Source: Schauerella aestuarii (GTDB lineage: Bacteria; Pseudomonadota; Gammaproteobacteria; Burkholderiales; Burkholderiaceae_B). Taken from it: 64,000 nucleotides of DNA. Below are positions 1 to 9,952 of the stretch, in pieces. Each line of letters begins with the position of its first letter. Within the stretch, counting starts at the first letter, position 1. The stretch lies in contig NZ_SIZW01000043.1 of the NCBI RefSeq assembly GCF_009866805.1, forward strand, positions 248,001 through 312,000, in the 5' to 3' direction. The notes under the pieces are model-generated. The model had not been told where the DNA came from, did not search any database, and saw only the letters and a list, made by a program, of their open reading frames with translations. The translations under genes were made by a program, and so were the position numbers.

Positions 1-331
1 GCCCTTGCCCTTCGACGTGGTATTGCTGGGCATGGGCGACGACGGGCATACTGCCTCGCTCTTCCCGGATGCGCCCGAACTCACTGTCGCAACCGACCTG
101 ACACGCCACGCCCTGTGCGCGGCGATCATGCCGCCAGCGGCCAAGCAGGCACGCCTCTCGTTGACGCGTTACGCGCTTGCCCGCCAATCGGCACGTCTGG
201 TGCTGCAATGGTCGGGTGCGGCCAAACGAGACGTCTTTCAGCGTGCGGTCGCCGCGCCCACACTTGCACTCCCGATATCGCTTTTTCTCCACCAAACCTC
301 GGTGCCTGTGGATGTCTGGTACGCGCCGTAA
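1..331 (+). CDS. pgl: 6-phosphogluconolactonase, C-terminal part (cut by window edge)
   Basis: Hydrolyses 6-phosphoglucono-1,5-lactone to 6-phosphogluconate in the cytoplasm, the step before Edd in the Entner-Doudoroff pathway. The open frame runs in from the left edge of the window and about 110 residues are visible. The glucosamine-6-phosphate isomerase/6-phosphogluconolactonase signature LLGMGDDGHTASLFP lies near the visible N-terminus; in the family it sits a little past the middle, so roughly the first half of a protein of about 230 residues is missing. The TTG at 5 is an internal codon, not the start. The stop is followed after 48 nt by edd on the same strand, which supports both the assignment and a shared transcript. 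Confidence 0.9.
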   Translation, partial: PLPFDVVLLGMGDDGHTASLFPDAPELTVATDLTRHALCAAIMPPAAKQARLSLTRYALARQSARLVLQWSGAAKRDVFQRAVAAPTLALPISLFLHQTSVPVDVWYAP

Positions 332-379
332 GCCGCAATTGCCCACAAGCCCGTTCGGGGTTCGTTTCAAGGATTTGTC

Positions 380-2191
380 ATGACGCTTCACGCCACCGTC
401 CGCCACGTTACCGATCGCATCGTTGCGCGCAGCACCGATACGCGCGCGCGCTATCTCGCGCAGATCGAGCACGACCGCAAGCAGGGACCCACGCGCGCCG
501 GCATGTCCTGTACCAATCTGGCGCATGCGTTTGCCGCTGCGCCAGTCAACGACAAACTGATGCTGCGCGAAGAGCGTCGCTTGAATATCGGTATCGTGTC
601 GGCCTACAACGACATGCTGTCGGCGCATCAGCCTTTCGAGCGCTTTCCGGGCATCATCAAGCAGGCCGCACGCGATGCCGGTGGCGTGGCGCAGTTTGCG
701 GGCGGCGTGCCGGCCATGTGTGACGGCGTCACGCAGGGTGCTGCCGGGATGGAACTGTCGTTGTTCTCGCGCGATGTGATCGCGTTGTCCACGGCAGTGG
801 CCTTGTCGCATAACGTGTTCGACGCGATGCTGTGCCTGGGGGTGTGCGACAAGATCGTGCCGGGGCTGCTCATTGGCGCGCTCAAGTTCGGCCACCTGCC
901 GGGGATTTTCGTACCGGCGGGCCCAATGACGTCGGGTTTGCCGAACGATGAAAAAGCCAAAATCCGCCAGCGCTTCTCGAAAGGTGAAGTCACGCGTGAG
1001 GCTTTGCTCGAAGCCGAGTCGCAGGCGTATCACGATGCCGGGACGTGCACGTTCTATGGCACGGCCAATTCGAATCAGATGCTCATGGAGATCATGGGTG
1101 TACATCTGCCGGGCGCGGCTTTCGTCAATCCCAATACGCCGCTGCGCGATGCGCTCACTGCGCATGCCGCCAAGCGCGTCCTGGCGCTTGCCGACCGCAA
1201 TGCGTTCACGCCGTTAGGACATGTGATCGACGAGAAAGCCATCGTCAACGGTATCGTGGGTCTGCATGCAACGGGCGGGTCCACCAACCACACCATTCAT
1301 CTGGTCGCCATGGCGAAAGCGGCGGGCATTCTGATCAACTGGGACGATTTCGCCGAGCTGTCCAATGTGGTGCCTTTGCTGGCGCGCATTTATCCCAACG
1401 GCAGCGCCGATGTAAATCACTTCCATGCCTCGGGCGGGATGGGCTTCCTGATCCGTGAATTGCTGGCGGCAGGTTTGCTGCACGAAGATGTGCAAACCGT
1501 TGCGGGGCCGGGATTGTCGCACTACAGCCAAGAGCCGTTCCTGGACGGTGACACCCTGGTCTGGCGCGATGCGCCTGCACAGAGTGGCGATGAAAACGTG
1601 CTGCGCGTGCACGCTCATGCCTTCTCCGATAATGGTGGTCTCAAGGTGCTTGAAGGCAACATCGGCCGTGCCGTACTGAAGGTGTCGGCGGTGAAGCCCG
1701 AGCACCGTATCGTGCGTGCCCCGGCTGCGGTGTACGACAGCCAGGAAGACGTATTGGCTGCCTACAAGCGCAACGAGCTCAATCGCGATGTGGTCGTCGT
1801 CGTGCGCTATCAGGGGCCGCGCGCCAATGGCATGCCTGAGCTGCACAAGCTCACACCCGCATTGGGCGTGCTGCAGGACGAAGGCTTTCACGTGGCGCTT
1901 GTCACGGATGGCCGGATGTCGGGCGCATCGGGCAAGGTGCCTGCCGCCATCCACGTCTCACCCGAAGGCTTGGGCGGCGGGCTGATCGCCCATATTCGCG
2001 ATGGCGACATGATGACCGTCGATGGCGAGGCCGGTGTGCTTCATGTCGACGTCGATGCCGCTACGCTGGCCGCGCGTGAGACGCCCGAGCCGGATCTATC
2101 GGCGCATGCGAGCGGTATCGGCCGGGAGTTGTTCGGCTTCTTTCGCAATAACGCCAGCGAAGCGGAGCAGGGTGCGTCGCCCATGCTTTGA
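380..2191 (+). CDS. edd: 6-phosphogluconate dehydratase (Entner-Doudoroff)
   Basis: Dehydrates 6-phosphogluconate to 2-keto-3-deoxy-6-phosphogluconate. It is a 603-residue member of the IlvD/Edd Fe-S dehydratase family, the usual Edd length. The cluster-binding region is visible around residues 105-165, with CDGVTQG and later a CLGVCDK stretch, and the C-terminal part holds [13 protein letters not shown], typical of the family. The length and the pgl neighbour favour Edd over IlvD (dihydroxy-acid dehydratase) or a sugar-acid dehydratase. The ATG at 380 begins a canonical Edd N-terminus. The partner aldolase eda is not in the window. Confidence 0.95.
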   Translation: MTLHATVRHVTDRIVARSTDTRARYLAQIEHDRKQGPTRAGMSCTNLAHAFAAAPVNDKLMLREERRLNIGIVSAYNDMLSAHQPFERFPGIIKQAARDAGGVAQFAGGVPAMCDGVTQGAAGMELSLFSRDVIALSTAVALSHNVFDAMLCLGVCDKIVPGLLIGALKFGHLPGIFVPAGPMTSGLPNDEKAKIRQRFSKGEVTREALLEAESQAYHDAGTCTFYGTANSNQMLMEIMGVHLPGAAFVNPNTPLRDALTAHAAKRVLALADRNAFTPLGHVIDEKAIVNGIVGLHATGGSTNHTIHLVAMAKAAGILINWDDFAELSNVVPLLARIYPNGSADVNHFHASGGMGFLIRELLAAGLLHEDVQTVAGPGLSHYSQEPFLDGDTLVWRDAPAQSGDENVLRVHAHAFSDNGGLKVLEGNIGRAVLKVSAVKPEHRIVRAPAAVYDSQEDVLAAYKRNELNRDVVVVVRYQGPRANGMPELHKLTPALGVLQDEGFHVALVTDGRMSGASGKVPAAIHVSPEGLGGGLIAHIRDGDMMTVDGEAGVLHVDVDAATLAARETPEPDLSAHASGIGRELFGFFRNNASEAEQGASPML

Positions 2192-2235
2192 GGATGCGTG
2201 GCGCCTGACCACTGGGCGCGGCGGCGCGGCCGTCT

Positions 2236-2769
2236 TTAGTCGGCGCGCTTGCCTTCCCCTTCAGGAAACAGCACGTCGGTAAAGCCGAAGCGCGTGAAGT
2301 CTTCGATGCGCGAGGGGTACAGGCGACCGATCAGGTGATCGCATTCGTGCTGCACCACGCGGGCATGAAAGCCTTCCGCTTCGCGGACGATGGGGTTGCC
2401 TTGGGCGTCGAAGCCCTCGTAACGGATGCGCGAATAACGCGACACCACGCCGCGCATGCCGGGCACCGATAGACAGCCCTCCCAGCCTTCCTCGTGTGCG
2501 GCGTCCAGTGGCGTGATCACCGGATTGCACAGGATCGTGAAGGGCACGGGGGGCGTGCCCGGCAAGCGCTCGACGCGGTCGAAGCCGAACACGACCAGTT
2601 GCAGGTCGACCCCGATCTGTGGGGCGGCCAGACCAAGCCCCTTGGCGTCGCGCATGGTGTCGAACATATCCTCGATCAGCGCGTCGAGTTCGGGTGTGGC
2701 AAATTGGGTGACAGGCTCGGCGATCTTCAGCAGGCGCGGATCGCCCATCTTCAGCAGGTCTCGAATCAT
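2236..2769 (-). CDS. def: peptide deformylase
   Basis: Removes the formyl group from the N-terminal methionine of nascent proteins. All three family motifs are present: GLAAPQIG (motif I), EGCLSVP with the metal-ligand cysteine (motif II), and HECDH (motif III, HExxH with two metal histidines and the catalytic Glu). I start it at the ATG at 2769, giving 177 residues beginning [14 protein letters not shown], a typical Def start; the frame stays open 24 codons further upstream but that extension has no family resemblance. It is convergent with edd and divergent from gloA. The C-terminus after motif III is slightly longer than in short E. coli-type Def. Confidence 0.95.
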   Translation of the reverse strand: MIRDLLKMGDPRLLKIAEPVTQFATPELDALIEDMFDTMRDAKGLGLAAPQIGVDLQLVVFGFDRVERLPGTPPVPFTILCNPVITPLDAAHEEGWEGCLSVPGMRGVVSRYSRIRYEGFDAQGNPIVREAEGFHARVVQHECDHLIGRLYPSRIEDFTRFGFTDVLFPEGEGKRAD

Positions 2770-2878
2770 AAAGCGTCCATGCGATGGTCTAACATGATGG
2801 TTTGGATGCGCCCGGTAGACGCCGGTCAGGCTCGGGCGCACCCTCGAGTCTTTTGATGTTTTGACGGAAATACGAATT

Positions 2879-3265
2879 ATGCGACTACTTCACACGATGC
2901 TGCGCGTTGGCGATCTCGATAAATCGATCGCGTTTTACACCGATGTTTTGGGCATGCGCGTTTTGCGCCGCAGCGACTACCCGGAAGGCAAGTTCACGTT
3001 GGCGTTTGTGGGCTATGAAGAGGAGTCTACCGGTGCGGTGATCGAACTGACCCATAACTGGGAAACTGACAAGTATGACCTCGGCTCGGGTTATGGCCAT
3101 ATTGCCCTGGAAGTCGACGATGCCTACGCCGCCTGTGAGCGCGTGAAACAGCAAGGGGGCAACGTCGTCCGCGAGGCGGGTCCGATGAAACACGGCACGA
3201 CGGTGATTGCGTTCATCGAAGATCCGGATGGCTACAAGATCGAGTTCATTCAGAAGAAAACCTGA
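2879..3265 (+). CDS. gloA: lactoylglutathione lyase (glyoxalase I)
   Basis: Isomerises the methylglyoxal-glutathione hemithioacetal to S-lactoylglutathione, detoxifying methylglyoxal. At 128 residues it is the short bacterial form of the VOC fold. Counting from the ATG at 2879, the metal ligands fall exactly where E. coli GloA has them: His5, Glu56, His74 and Glu122. That register confirms the start, although an in-frame TTG lies 18 nt upstream. The absence of the extra loops of the long form suggests the Ni/Co-dependent class (inference from family). It stands alone and is followed by a short tandem repeat. Confidence 0.95.
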   Translation: MRLLHTMLRVGDLDKSIAFYTDVLGMRVLRRSDYPEGKFTLAFVGYEEESTGAVIELTHNWETDKYDLGSGYGHIALEVDDAYAACERVKQQGGNVVREAGPMKHGTTVIAFIEDPDGYKIEFIQKKT

Positions 3266-3290
3266 ACACGCTTTATCTCATGGGGTCTTG

Positions 3291-3392
3291 GGCGCTCAGC
3301 TCGACAATCGACGCTGCAGGGCCTGGCGCTCAGCTCGACAATGGACGCTACAGGGCCTGGCGCTCAATTCAACAATCGACGCTGCAGGGCGA
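3291..3392. repeat. three tandem copies of a 34-bp repeat
   Basis: Three head-to-tail copies of a 34-bp unit, at 3291-3324, 3325-3358 and 3359-3392, each opening GGCGCTCA and containing ACAATSGACGCT. Copies 1 and 2 differ by two substitutions; copy 3 carries a few more, and its end merges into unique sequence. The array fills the gap between the convergent genes gloA and ygjP. There are no spacers, so it is not a CRISPR; it may be a small variable-number repeat. A longer open frame across it on the plus strand has no recognisable content. Confidence 0.9.
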
Positions 3393-3448
3393 AGCGCTTG
3401 GCTGGCGGTGCTGTTGAACCCTGTGCCCGGTCCCCGCGCAGAGCGACG

Positions 3449-4561
3449 TTAGAACGCCGGCAAACTGCCTGGATCGTGATGCTTGAGCAGATTCTTTGCA
3501 TCCTCGAAGCCAGGCAGAATATTGCCGACTTCCGCCCAGAAATCCTGGCTGTGGTTCATTTCACGCAGGTGCGCCAGTTCATGCACGATCACGTAGTCGA
3601 TGATGCTGGGCGAGAAGTGAATCAGTCGCCAGTTGAGCATGATGTTGCCATCGCTGGTGCAGGAACCCCAACGCGTGGCGGCACCCGATAGCCGCCAGCG
3701 CTTGATGCGCAGGCCGCTCAATTCCAGGAAGTGCGACAAGCGCACGCCAAACCAGGCACCTGCTCGACCCTGCAGCCACGCCTGCGCGGCGTCGCGCACG
3801 CGCGCGTCATCGGCGTTGGCGGGCAACGGAAGATGCAGCGTGTCGCCGTCTTGCGGGTCGTTCATGTCGCCGGTCATGAAGGCGGCCGATCGTCCCGAAC
3901 CCAGCGCGATCCGAATACGCTTGCCCAGGTAAGGCATTTCGCCGTCTTGCTGCCAAAGCGTTTGTGCCAGCGCGAGACGCGATTGGCGTGCATGCCAGTC
4001 GCGCAGCTTGTTCAGAATCCAGCGTGCCTTCTCGACCACCGCTTCGTCGATCTGCGACAACGTCACCCAATTGGGCGCCGTCACCCGCAGGCCGTCGTCG
4101 GTGATCAAAAAGCCGATGCTGCGGCGCTTTGAGCGCTGCAATACGAAACCGATGGTTTGCTGCTCAGTTCGCACTTCGCGCCAGCGCGCATTCGGCGGCA
4201 ACGTCGCCGGACAGGTGGTCTGGATGCGAATCGGGGTGCTGTCGGACAAGCTGTTGCTTGAATTCAAAAACGGCAATTCGCCCGCATCGCTCTTCAATAA
4301 CGCACTAGCGTCCAACGCCGCAGCACCGGGCGTCGCCGGCGGCACGCGGCTTGGCGTCGGCGCAGTTCCATCCAAAGCACCGGCTCCAGCCAAATCACCG
4401 GTTCCAGCCGAAGCATCCACAGCGGGCGATGCAACCCCACGCGGTGTGGCGCCAGGTTCTGACGCCGGCCGCGAAGGCGATGCCGGGTCATTGACAGACG
4501 GCGCCGCCTCTTCAATACGCGGTGGCGGCGCAAACAGGTCGAGCTGATCAGTTCGAGACAT
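3449..4561 (-). CDS. YgjP-like (DUF45) metallopeptidase-domain protein
   Basis: 370 residues. The C-terminal ~200 residues form the YgjP/DUF45 domain, with the zinc-site motif HELAH and a third histidine in the following MNHSQDFW, as in gluzincin-type metallopeptidases. The physiological substrate of the family is unknown. The N-terminal ~130 residues are Ala/Pro/Ser/Gly-rich low complexity with no visible domain, making the protein about 100 residues longer than typical YgjP. Its ATG at 4561 overlaps the end of plsC by 14 bp, so it is the last gene of the glyQ-glyS-gmhB-plsC operon. Function is therefore only a hydrolase class, not a pathway role. Confidence 0.8.
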   Translation of the reverse strand: MSRTDQLDLFAPPPRIEEAAPSVNDPASPSRPASEPGATPRGVASPAVDASAGTGDLAGAGALDGTAPTPSRVPPATPGAAALDASALLKSDAGELPFLNSSNSLSDSTPIRIQTTCPATLPPNARWREVRTEQQTIGFVLQRSKRRSIGFLITDDGLRVTAPNWVTLSQIDEAVVEKARWILNKLRDWHARQSRLALAQTLWQQDGEMPYLGKRIRIALGSGRSAAFMTGDMNDPQDGDTLHLPLPANADDARVRDAAQAWLQGRAGAWFGVRLSHFLELSGLRIKRWRLSGAATRWGSCTSDGNIMLNWRLIHFSPSIIDYVIVHELAHLREMNHSQDFWAEVGNILPGFEDAKNLLKHHDPGSLPAF

Positions 4562-5276
4562 ACCTTTCCGGGTTCAGACGGCGCATTTCGTCTTCGATCC
4601 AGGTTTGTACTTTTTCGTTCAATTGCTCCGGCGTCAATCCGGCGGAGGGAATGACGGGGCCGATGGACACGGTGATCATCCCGGGGCGCTTGACGAAGGC
4701 ATTGCGGCGCCAGCATTCGCCCGAATTGACGGCAACGGGGATGACGACCGCGCCAGTGCGTGACGCAAGCAACGCGCCACCCATTTTGAAACGCGCCGTT
4801 TGCCCTGGGGCAACACGCGTGCCTTCGGGAAACAGAATGGGCCAACGGCCTTCAGCCAGCCGCAGCTTGCCTTGCGCCACAACCTGATCGAACGCATCGC
4901 GACCGCGCGCCCGATCGATAGGAATCATGCGCAGCAGTGCCAGGCCCCACCCGAAGAAGGGCACCTTGTGCAGTTCGCGCTTGTAGACGAAACACAGGTC
5001 GCGCGGCATGTAAGCGGGGAAAAACAAGGTTTCCCAGGCGGATTGATGTTTGGACAGCAGGACGGCAGGGCCATCGGGCAGGTTTTCCCAGCCCTTCACT
5101 TGCCAGCGGATGCCGCAGATGACGCGGGCACCCCAGACGGCGAGACGCGGCCAGCCCACGGTGAGCCGATACCGCTGATGCAGCGGCAGAAACGACCACA
5201 ACAGACAGGCGAAGGCGTACGGAATGACGGTAACCGTCAAGAACAACGCGTAGAGCAGGGAACGCAGGCGGGCCAA
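4548..5276 (-). CDS. plsC: 1-acyl-sn-glycerol-3-phosphate acyltransferase
   Basis: Acylates lysophosphatidic acid to phosphatidic acid at the inner membrane. 242 residues, with an N-terminal hydrophobic segment (about residues 5-32). The PlsC-family block I appears as KHQSAWE (the HX4D/E catalytic motif, here with Glu in place of Asp), and block III as LFPEGTR, which binds the glycerol phosphate. The start is a TTG at 5276, one base after the gmhB stop, and no ATG lies nearby in frame. A related acyltransferase specificity, for example acylation of another lipid, cannot be excluded from sequence. Confidence 0.88.
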   Translation of the reverse strand: MARLRSLLYALFLTVTVIPYAFACLLWSFLPLHQRYRLTVGWPRLAVWGARVICGIRWQVKGWENLPDGPAVLLSKHQSAWETLFFPAYMPRDLCFVYKRELHKVPFFGWGLALLRMIPIDRARGRDAFDQVVAQGKLRLAEGRWPILFPEGTRVAPGQTARFKMGGALLASRTGAVVIPVAVNSGECWRRNAFVKRPGMITVSIGPVIPSAGLTPEQLNEKVQTWIEDEMRRLNPERYVSN

Positions 5277-5277
5277 G

Positions 5278-5817
5278 TCAGGCTTCCTTCAACAAATCGT
5301 CAACGACGGCCGACAGATCGGCGCGGATGTGGGTGCCTTCGGGAAGGCCGCCGCTTTCGGCGGTGGCCGCGCCTTTGCCGGTTTGCACGAGCCATGGCGT
5401 GCAGCCGACCGCGGCGCTGGCCTGGAGATCGCGCAGCGAATCGCCCACCGCCGGCACGCCCGTGAGCGGGCGATCGTAGCGCAGCGCGATCTGCTGAAAC
5501 ATGCCCGGCAATGGCTTGCGGCACGTGCAGCCGTCATCCGGGCCGTGCGGGCACAGAAAGATCGCATCGATCACCCCACCAAAGGCGGTGAGTTCGCGCT
5601 TCATCTTCTTGTGCATGGCATTCAACGCGGCCATGTCGAACAAGCCGCGCGCCAGTCCAGACTGATTGGTCGCGATCACGACGCGCCACTGCGCCTGCGT
5701 CAAGCGTGCGATGGCTGCCAGGCTCCCCGGCAGTGCAATCCATTCGTCAGGCGTTTTGATGAAGGCATCGCTGTCTTCGTTGATGACGCCGTCGCGATCG
5801 AGAACGATGAGTTTCAC
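5278..5817 (-). CDS. gmhB: D-glycero-beta-D-manno-heptose-1,7-bisphosphate 7-phosphatase
   Basis: HAD-family phosphatase of the ADP-heptose pathway for the LPS inner core. 179 residues. The N-terminus carries DRDGVIN (the HAD DxDG nucleophile motif), followed by ATNQSGLARG, and a Cys/His zinc loop CPHGPDDGCTCRKP, which distinguishes GmhB from the related histidinol phosphatase. The start codon overlaps the glyS stop by 4 bp (ATGA) and the stop lies one base before plsC, so the gene is embedded in a translationally coupled operon. This position after glyS is a common arrangement in beta-proteobacteria. Confidence 0.93.
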   Translation of the reverse strand: MKLIVLDRDGVINEDSDAFIKTPDEWIALPGSLAAIARLTQAQWRVVIATNQSGLARGLFDMAALNAMHKKMKRELTAFGGVIDAIFLCPHGPDDGCTCRKPLPGMFQQIALRYDRPLTGVPAVGDSLRDLQASAAVGCTPWLVQTGKGAATAESGGLPEGTHIRADLSAVVDDLLKEA

Positions 5818-7967
5818 TGGGCCAACCTGGAAATGTCCGCCACGCGATTCATCAAGCGGTGCAACTGGGCCAGCAACGCAAGACGATTGGCGCGAATGGC
5901 GGGATCTTCGGCCATCACCATGATGTCATTGAAAAACGCATCTACAGCGGCGCGGCCACGTGCCAGCGTTTGCAGGCTGCCGGCGAAGTCGCCTTCGGCA
6001 AACTGGGCGGCCGATTGCGGTTCGAGTTCGGCGATGGCGGCCGCCAGGGCGCGCTCGGCCGGCTCGGACAAACGCGCTTCGTCGACCTGACCGATGTCGC
6101 CTTCGGCTTTCTTCAACAGATTGCCGATGCGCTTGTTGGCAGCTGCCAGGCTGGCCGCTTCGGGCAGGGCACCGAAAGCGACCACGGCACGCACGCGCTC
6201 GGCCACCTGGTGCAGCGGGGGCGACACGGCGATCACCGCATCCACGCCGCTGCGGTCGAACGTGTTGGCCAACTGATTGCGGTAGCGTTCGAACAGGAAC
6301 GTCCGTACTTCGGCGATCACCGCAGCGTCGATCTTGCCGGGACCGAAGGCTTGTGCAGCGTGTTCGAGCACGGCGTCGAGCGTGAGCGGGCCGTCGTCGC
6401 TGATCTTCAACCGGCCACCAGCGGCCAGTTGTTCGAAAGCACTGATCAGGCCGAGCGCCGCGCGGCGCAGGCCGAACGGATCGCGCTCGCCCGTAGGTGC
6501 GCCGCCGATGCTCCAGATGCCGACCAGCGTTTCGGCGCGATCGGCGATGAAGAGCGCGACGGCGGGCAACGTGGCGTCATCGACGGGTTGGTCCCAGCGG
6601 ATGCGGTACTGCTCGCGTAATGCCGTGACCACGGCAGCCGGTTCGCCGTCGCCTTGCGCGTAATACGCGCCCATCACGCCCTGCAGTTCGGGAAACTCGC
6701 CGACCATGTTGGTGCCCAGATCGGCTTTGGCCAACAGGGCGGCGCGGTCAGCGGCTTGCGCATCGCCGCCCAGCGTTTGCGCCACGAAGGCAGCGAGGGC
6801 ACGGACACGGGTGACGCGGGCGCCCTGGGTGCCGAGCTTGTTGTGATAGACCATCGTGTCCAGTTGCGCCACGCGGCTGGCCAACGGCATTTTGCGGTCG
6901 GTGTCGAAAAAGAACTTGGCGTCGGCCAGGCGGGGGCGCACCACGCGTTCGTTGCCGCCCACGATATTGATCGGGTCGGCCACACGCATATTGCTGACAA
7001 TCAGGAAGCGATGCGTGAGCTTGCCCGTGGCGGGATCGAACAGCGGGAAGTACTTCTGATTGAGCCGCATGGTCAGGATCAGGCATTCCTGCGGCACATC
7101 GAGAAACGCCTCGTCGAACGCGCCCACGTATACGGTGGGTTGCTCGACCAGCGCCGTAACCTCATTGAGCAACGCCGGCACTTCCGGGTCGTCGCCCAGC
7201 GTGGCGCCCAGCTCGCGCGCCTTCGCCTGCAACTGGGCATCGATATCGGCGCGGCGCGCATCGAAGGATGCAATCACATTGCCGAATTCAGCCAGATGCG
7301 ATTCGTAGCTGTCGGCATCGGGCAGGATGACCGGATCGGTCGACACGAAACGGTGGCCGTGCGTGCTGCGCCCGGCGGTCATGCCCAAGGCGTGCACTTC
7401 GATCACGTCGGTGCCGAACAAGGCGATCAGGCCGTGGGCGGGACGCACGAAGCGCACCGAGGTTACGCCGTCGGCCAATTGATAGCGCATGACCTTCGGG
7501 ATCGGCAAACCGGCAATCGCCGTATCCAGCGCGTCTTGCAGGCCGTGGGCCAGATCTGCACCTTCGGACGTGCCGCGCGCCACCAGATAGTCCTGCTTGC
7601 CGTCGGATTCGCGGGTGAGATCGGCGGGCGTCAGATGTGCCCAGCCCTTGGCCGCGAGTTTCTTCTGCAGCGCAGGGGTGGCGGCGCCGTCTTGCGTCAG
7701 GCCCACTTTGACCGGCATCAGGCGCTCGGTGTAGTCGCGATCGGCGGCACACGCTTGCACGGCCGACAGGCGCACGGCCAGGCGGCGCGGCGTGGCAAAC
7801 GGCGTCACGGTGCAGCCGTCGGCCAGCAGACCATGCTTGTCCAATGCAGCACGCAGGCCTTCGGCGAACGCCAGGCCCAGGTTTTCGAGCGCCTTCGGCG
7901 GCAGTTCTTCGGTGAGCAGTTCGACCAGCAAGGGGCGAATATCGGCGGGGGATGCTTTGTCAGTCAT
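5814..7967 (-). CDS. glyS: glycyl-tRNA synthetase beta subunit
   Basis: Beta subunit of the bacterial alpha2beta2 glycyl-tRNA synthetase; it contributes tRNA recognition and is required for activity. 717 residues, about the family length (around 690-720). The N-terminus contains LLVELLTEELPPKAL, a hallmark of GlyS, and the central part has the characteristic KKMP-less MPLASRV region and IPKVMRY stretch. The ATG at 7967 abuts the TAA of glyQ (TAAATG), and its end overlaps gmhB by 4 bp. Confidence 0.97.
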   Translation of the reverse strand: MTDKASPADIRPLLVELLTEELPPKALENLGLAFAEGLRAALDKHGLLADGCTVTPFATPRRLAVRLSAVQACAADRDYTERLMPVKVGLTQDGAATPALQKKLAAKGWAHLTPADLTRESDGKQDYLVARGTSEGADLAHGLQDALDTAIAGLPIPKVMRYQLADGVTSVRFVRPAHGLIALFGTDVIEVHALGMTAGRSTHGHRFVSTDPVILPDADSYESHLAEFGNVIASFDARRADIDAQLQAKARELGATLGDDPEVPALLNEVTALVEQPTVYVGAFDEAFLDVPQECLILTMRLNQKYFPLFDPATGKLTHRFLIVSNMRVADPINIVGGNERVVRPRLADAKFFFDTDRKMPLASRVAQLDTMVYHNKLGTQGARVTRVRALAAFVAQTLGGDAQAADRAALLAKADLGTNMVGEFPELQGVMGAYYAQGDGEPAAVVTALREQYRIRWDQPVDDATLPAVALFIADRAETLVGIWSIGGAPTGERDPFGLRRAALGLISAFEQLAAGGRLKISDDGPLTLDAVLEHAAQAFGPGKIDAAVIAEVRTFLFERYRNQLANTFDRSGVDAVIAVSPPLHQVAERVRAVVAFGALPEAASLAAANKRIGNLLKKAEGDIGQVDEARLSEPAERALAAAIAELEPQSAAQFAEGDFAGSLQTLARGRAAVDAFFNDIMVMAEDPAIRANRLALLAQLHRLMNRVADISRLAQ

Positions 7968-8876
<909 letters not shown>

Positions 8877-9070
8877 GGAGCTTTGCGTTGCGCCGCTGCT
8901 TTTGCAAGCGTCGGCTGGTCATGACAAACCAACGATTTTAACTGGCTTCGGCCGGATGCGGCGGATGGGGTGCACAGGCCGGTTGTATGATGTTTCCGAT
9001 ATTCGACAGCCGGGTGCTGCCGGCCTTTGCGCCCAGTGCCCGATTCCCCGACAAAAATAGGAGAAGAGAC

Positions 9071-9838
9071 ATGTCCGACCTGATCCACGTGGACGTCGCC
9101 GATGGCATCATGACCATCACGATCAACCGCCCTGAAGCGCGCAACGCGATCAACCTCGAGGCCGCCCAGGCGCTGGCCGCCGCGCTCGACCGGCTGGATA
9201 GCGACGACAGCGTGCGTATCGGCGTGCTCACCGGTGCCAACAACACGTTCTCGTCCGGCATGGATCTCAAGGCGTTCGCCGCCAGCGGTCAACGCCCCTA
9301 CGTCGAAGGCCGCGGTTTTGGCGGGCTGACGGAAGCGCCGCCCAAAAAGCCGCTGATCGCCGCCGTCGAAGGCTACGCCTTGGCAGGCGGGTGCGAGCTG
9401 GCCCTGGCGTGCGACCTGATCGTGGCCTCGCGCGCCGCCAATTTCGGCCTGCCTGAAGTCAAGCGCGGCCTGGTGGCCGGCGCCGGCGGGATGATGCGCT
9501 TGCCGCGCCGTCTGCCCTATCACATCGCCATGGAAATCGTGTTGACCGGCGACATGTTTCCCGCCGAACGCGCGCACAGCTTCGGCTTGGTCAATCGCTT
9601 GAGCGAACCGGGCCAGGCATTGGCCGACGCCCAGGCGCTGGCCCGCACGATTGTGGCCAATGGCCCGTTGTCGGTGCAGACCGCCAAACGCATCGTGTCC
9701 GAATCGGGCGATTGGTCGCGCGAAGAGATGTTTGATCGTCAGCGCCCGCTGGTCGCACACATCTTTACGTCGGCCGATGCCAAAGAAGGCGCCACCGCGT
9801 TCGCCGAAAAGCGTGCGCCCGTCTGGCAAGGTAAATAA
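9071..9838 (+). CDS. enoyl-CoA hydratase (crotonase family)
   Basis: 255 residues of the crotonase fold. The oxyanion-hole segment NNTFSSGMDLKAF and the second block GYALAGGCELALACDLIVAS are present. Both catalytic glutamates of true hydratases can be placed, Glu109 in GGCEL and Glu129 in GLPE, so hydration of a 2-enoyl-CoA is likely. The acyl substrate is not evident. I begin it at the ATG at 9071 because AGGAGAAGAG lies directly upstream; the frame is open 28 codons further, but that extension has no family similarity. The gap of 114 nt to the next gene leaves open whether it is co-transcribed with the class I fumarase. Confidence 0.88.
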   Translation: MSDLIHVDVADGIMTITINRPEARNAINLEAAQALAAALDRLDSDDSVRIGVLTGANNTFSSGMDLKAFAASGQRPYVEGRGFGGLTEAPPKKPLIAAVEGYALAGGCELALACDLIVASRAANFGLPEVKRGLVAGAGGMMRLPRRLPYHIAMEIVLTGDMFPAERAHSFGLVNRLSEPGQALADAQALARTIVANGPLSVQTAKRIVSESGDWSREEMFDRQRPLVAHIFTSADAKEGATAFAEKRAPVWQGK

Positions 9839-9952
9839 CGCATTGTCCAACGCCGCAAACTGCGATCGTGTGCGTCAACGATGAGTGTTGACAGCAATAT
9901 CAACGTTCACGCGGCGTTTTTCCAATTTTCTCCTCTCTCTGCAAGTGCTCTC

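Noticed and set aside
3291-3392. Possible CRISPR array
   Set aside because: Copies are directly adjacent without spacers and no cas genes exist in the window.
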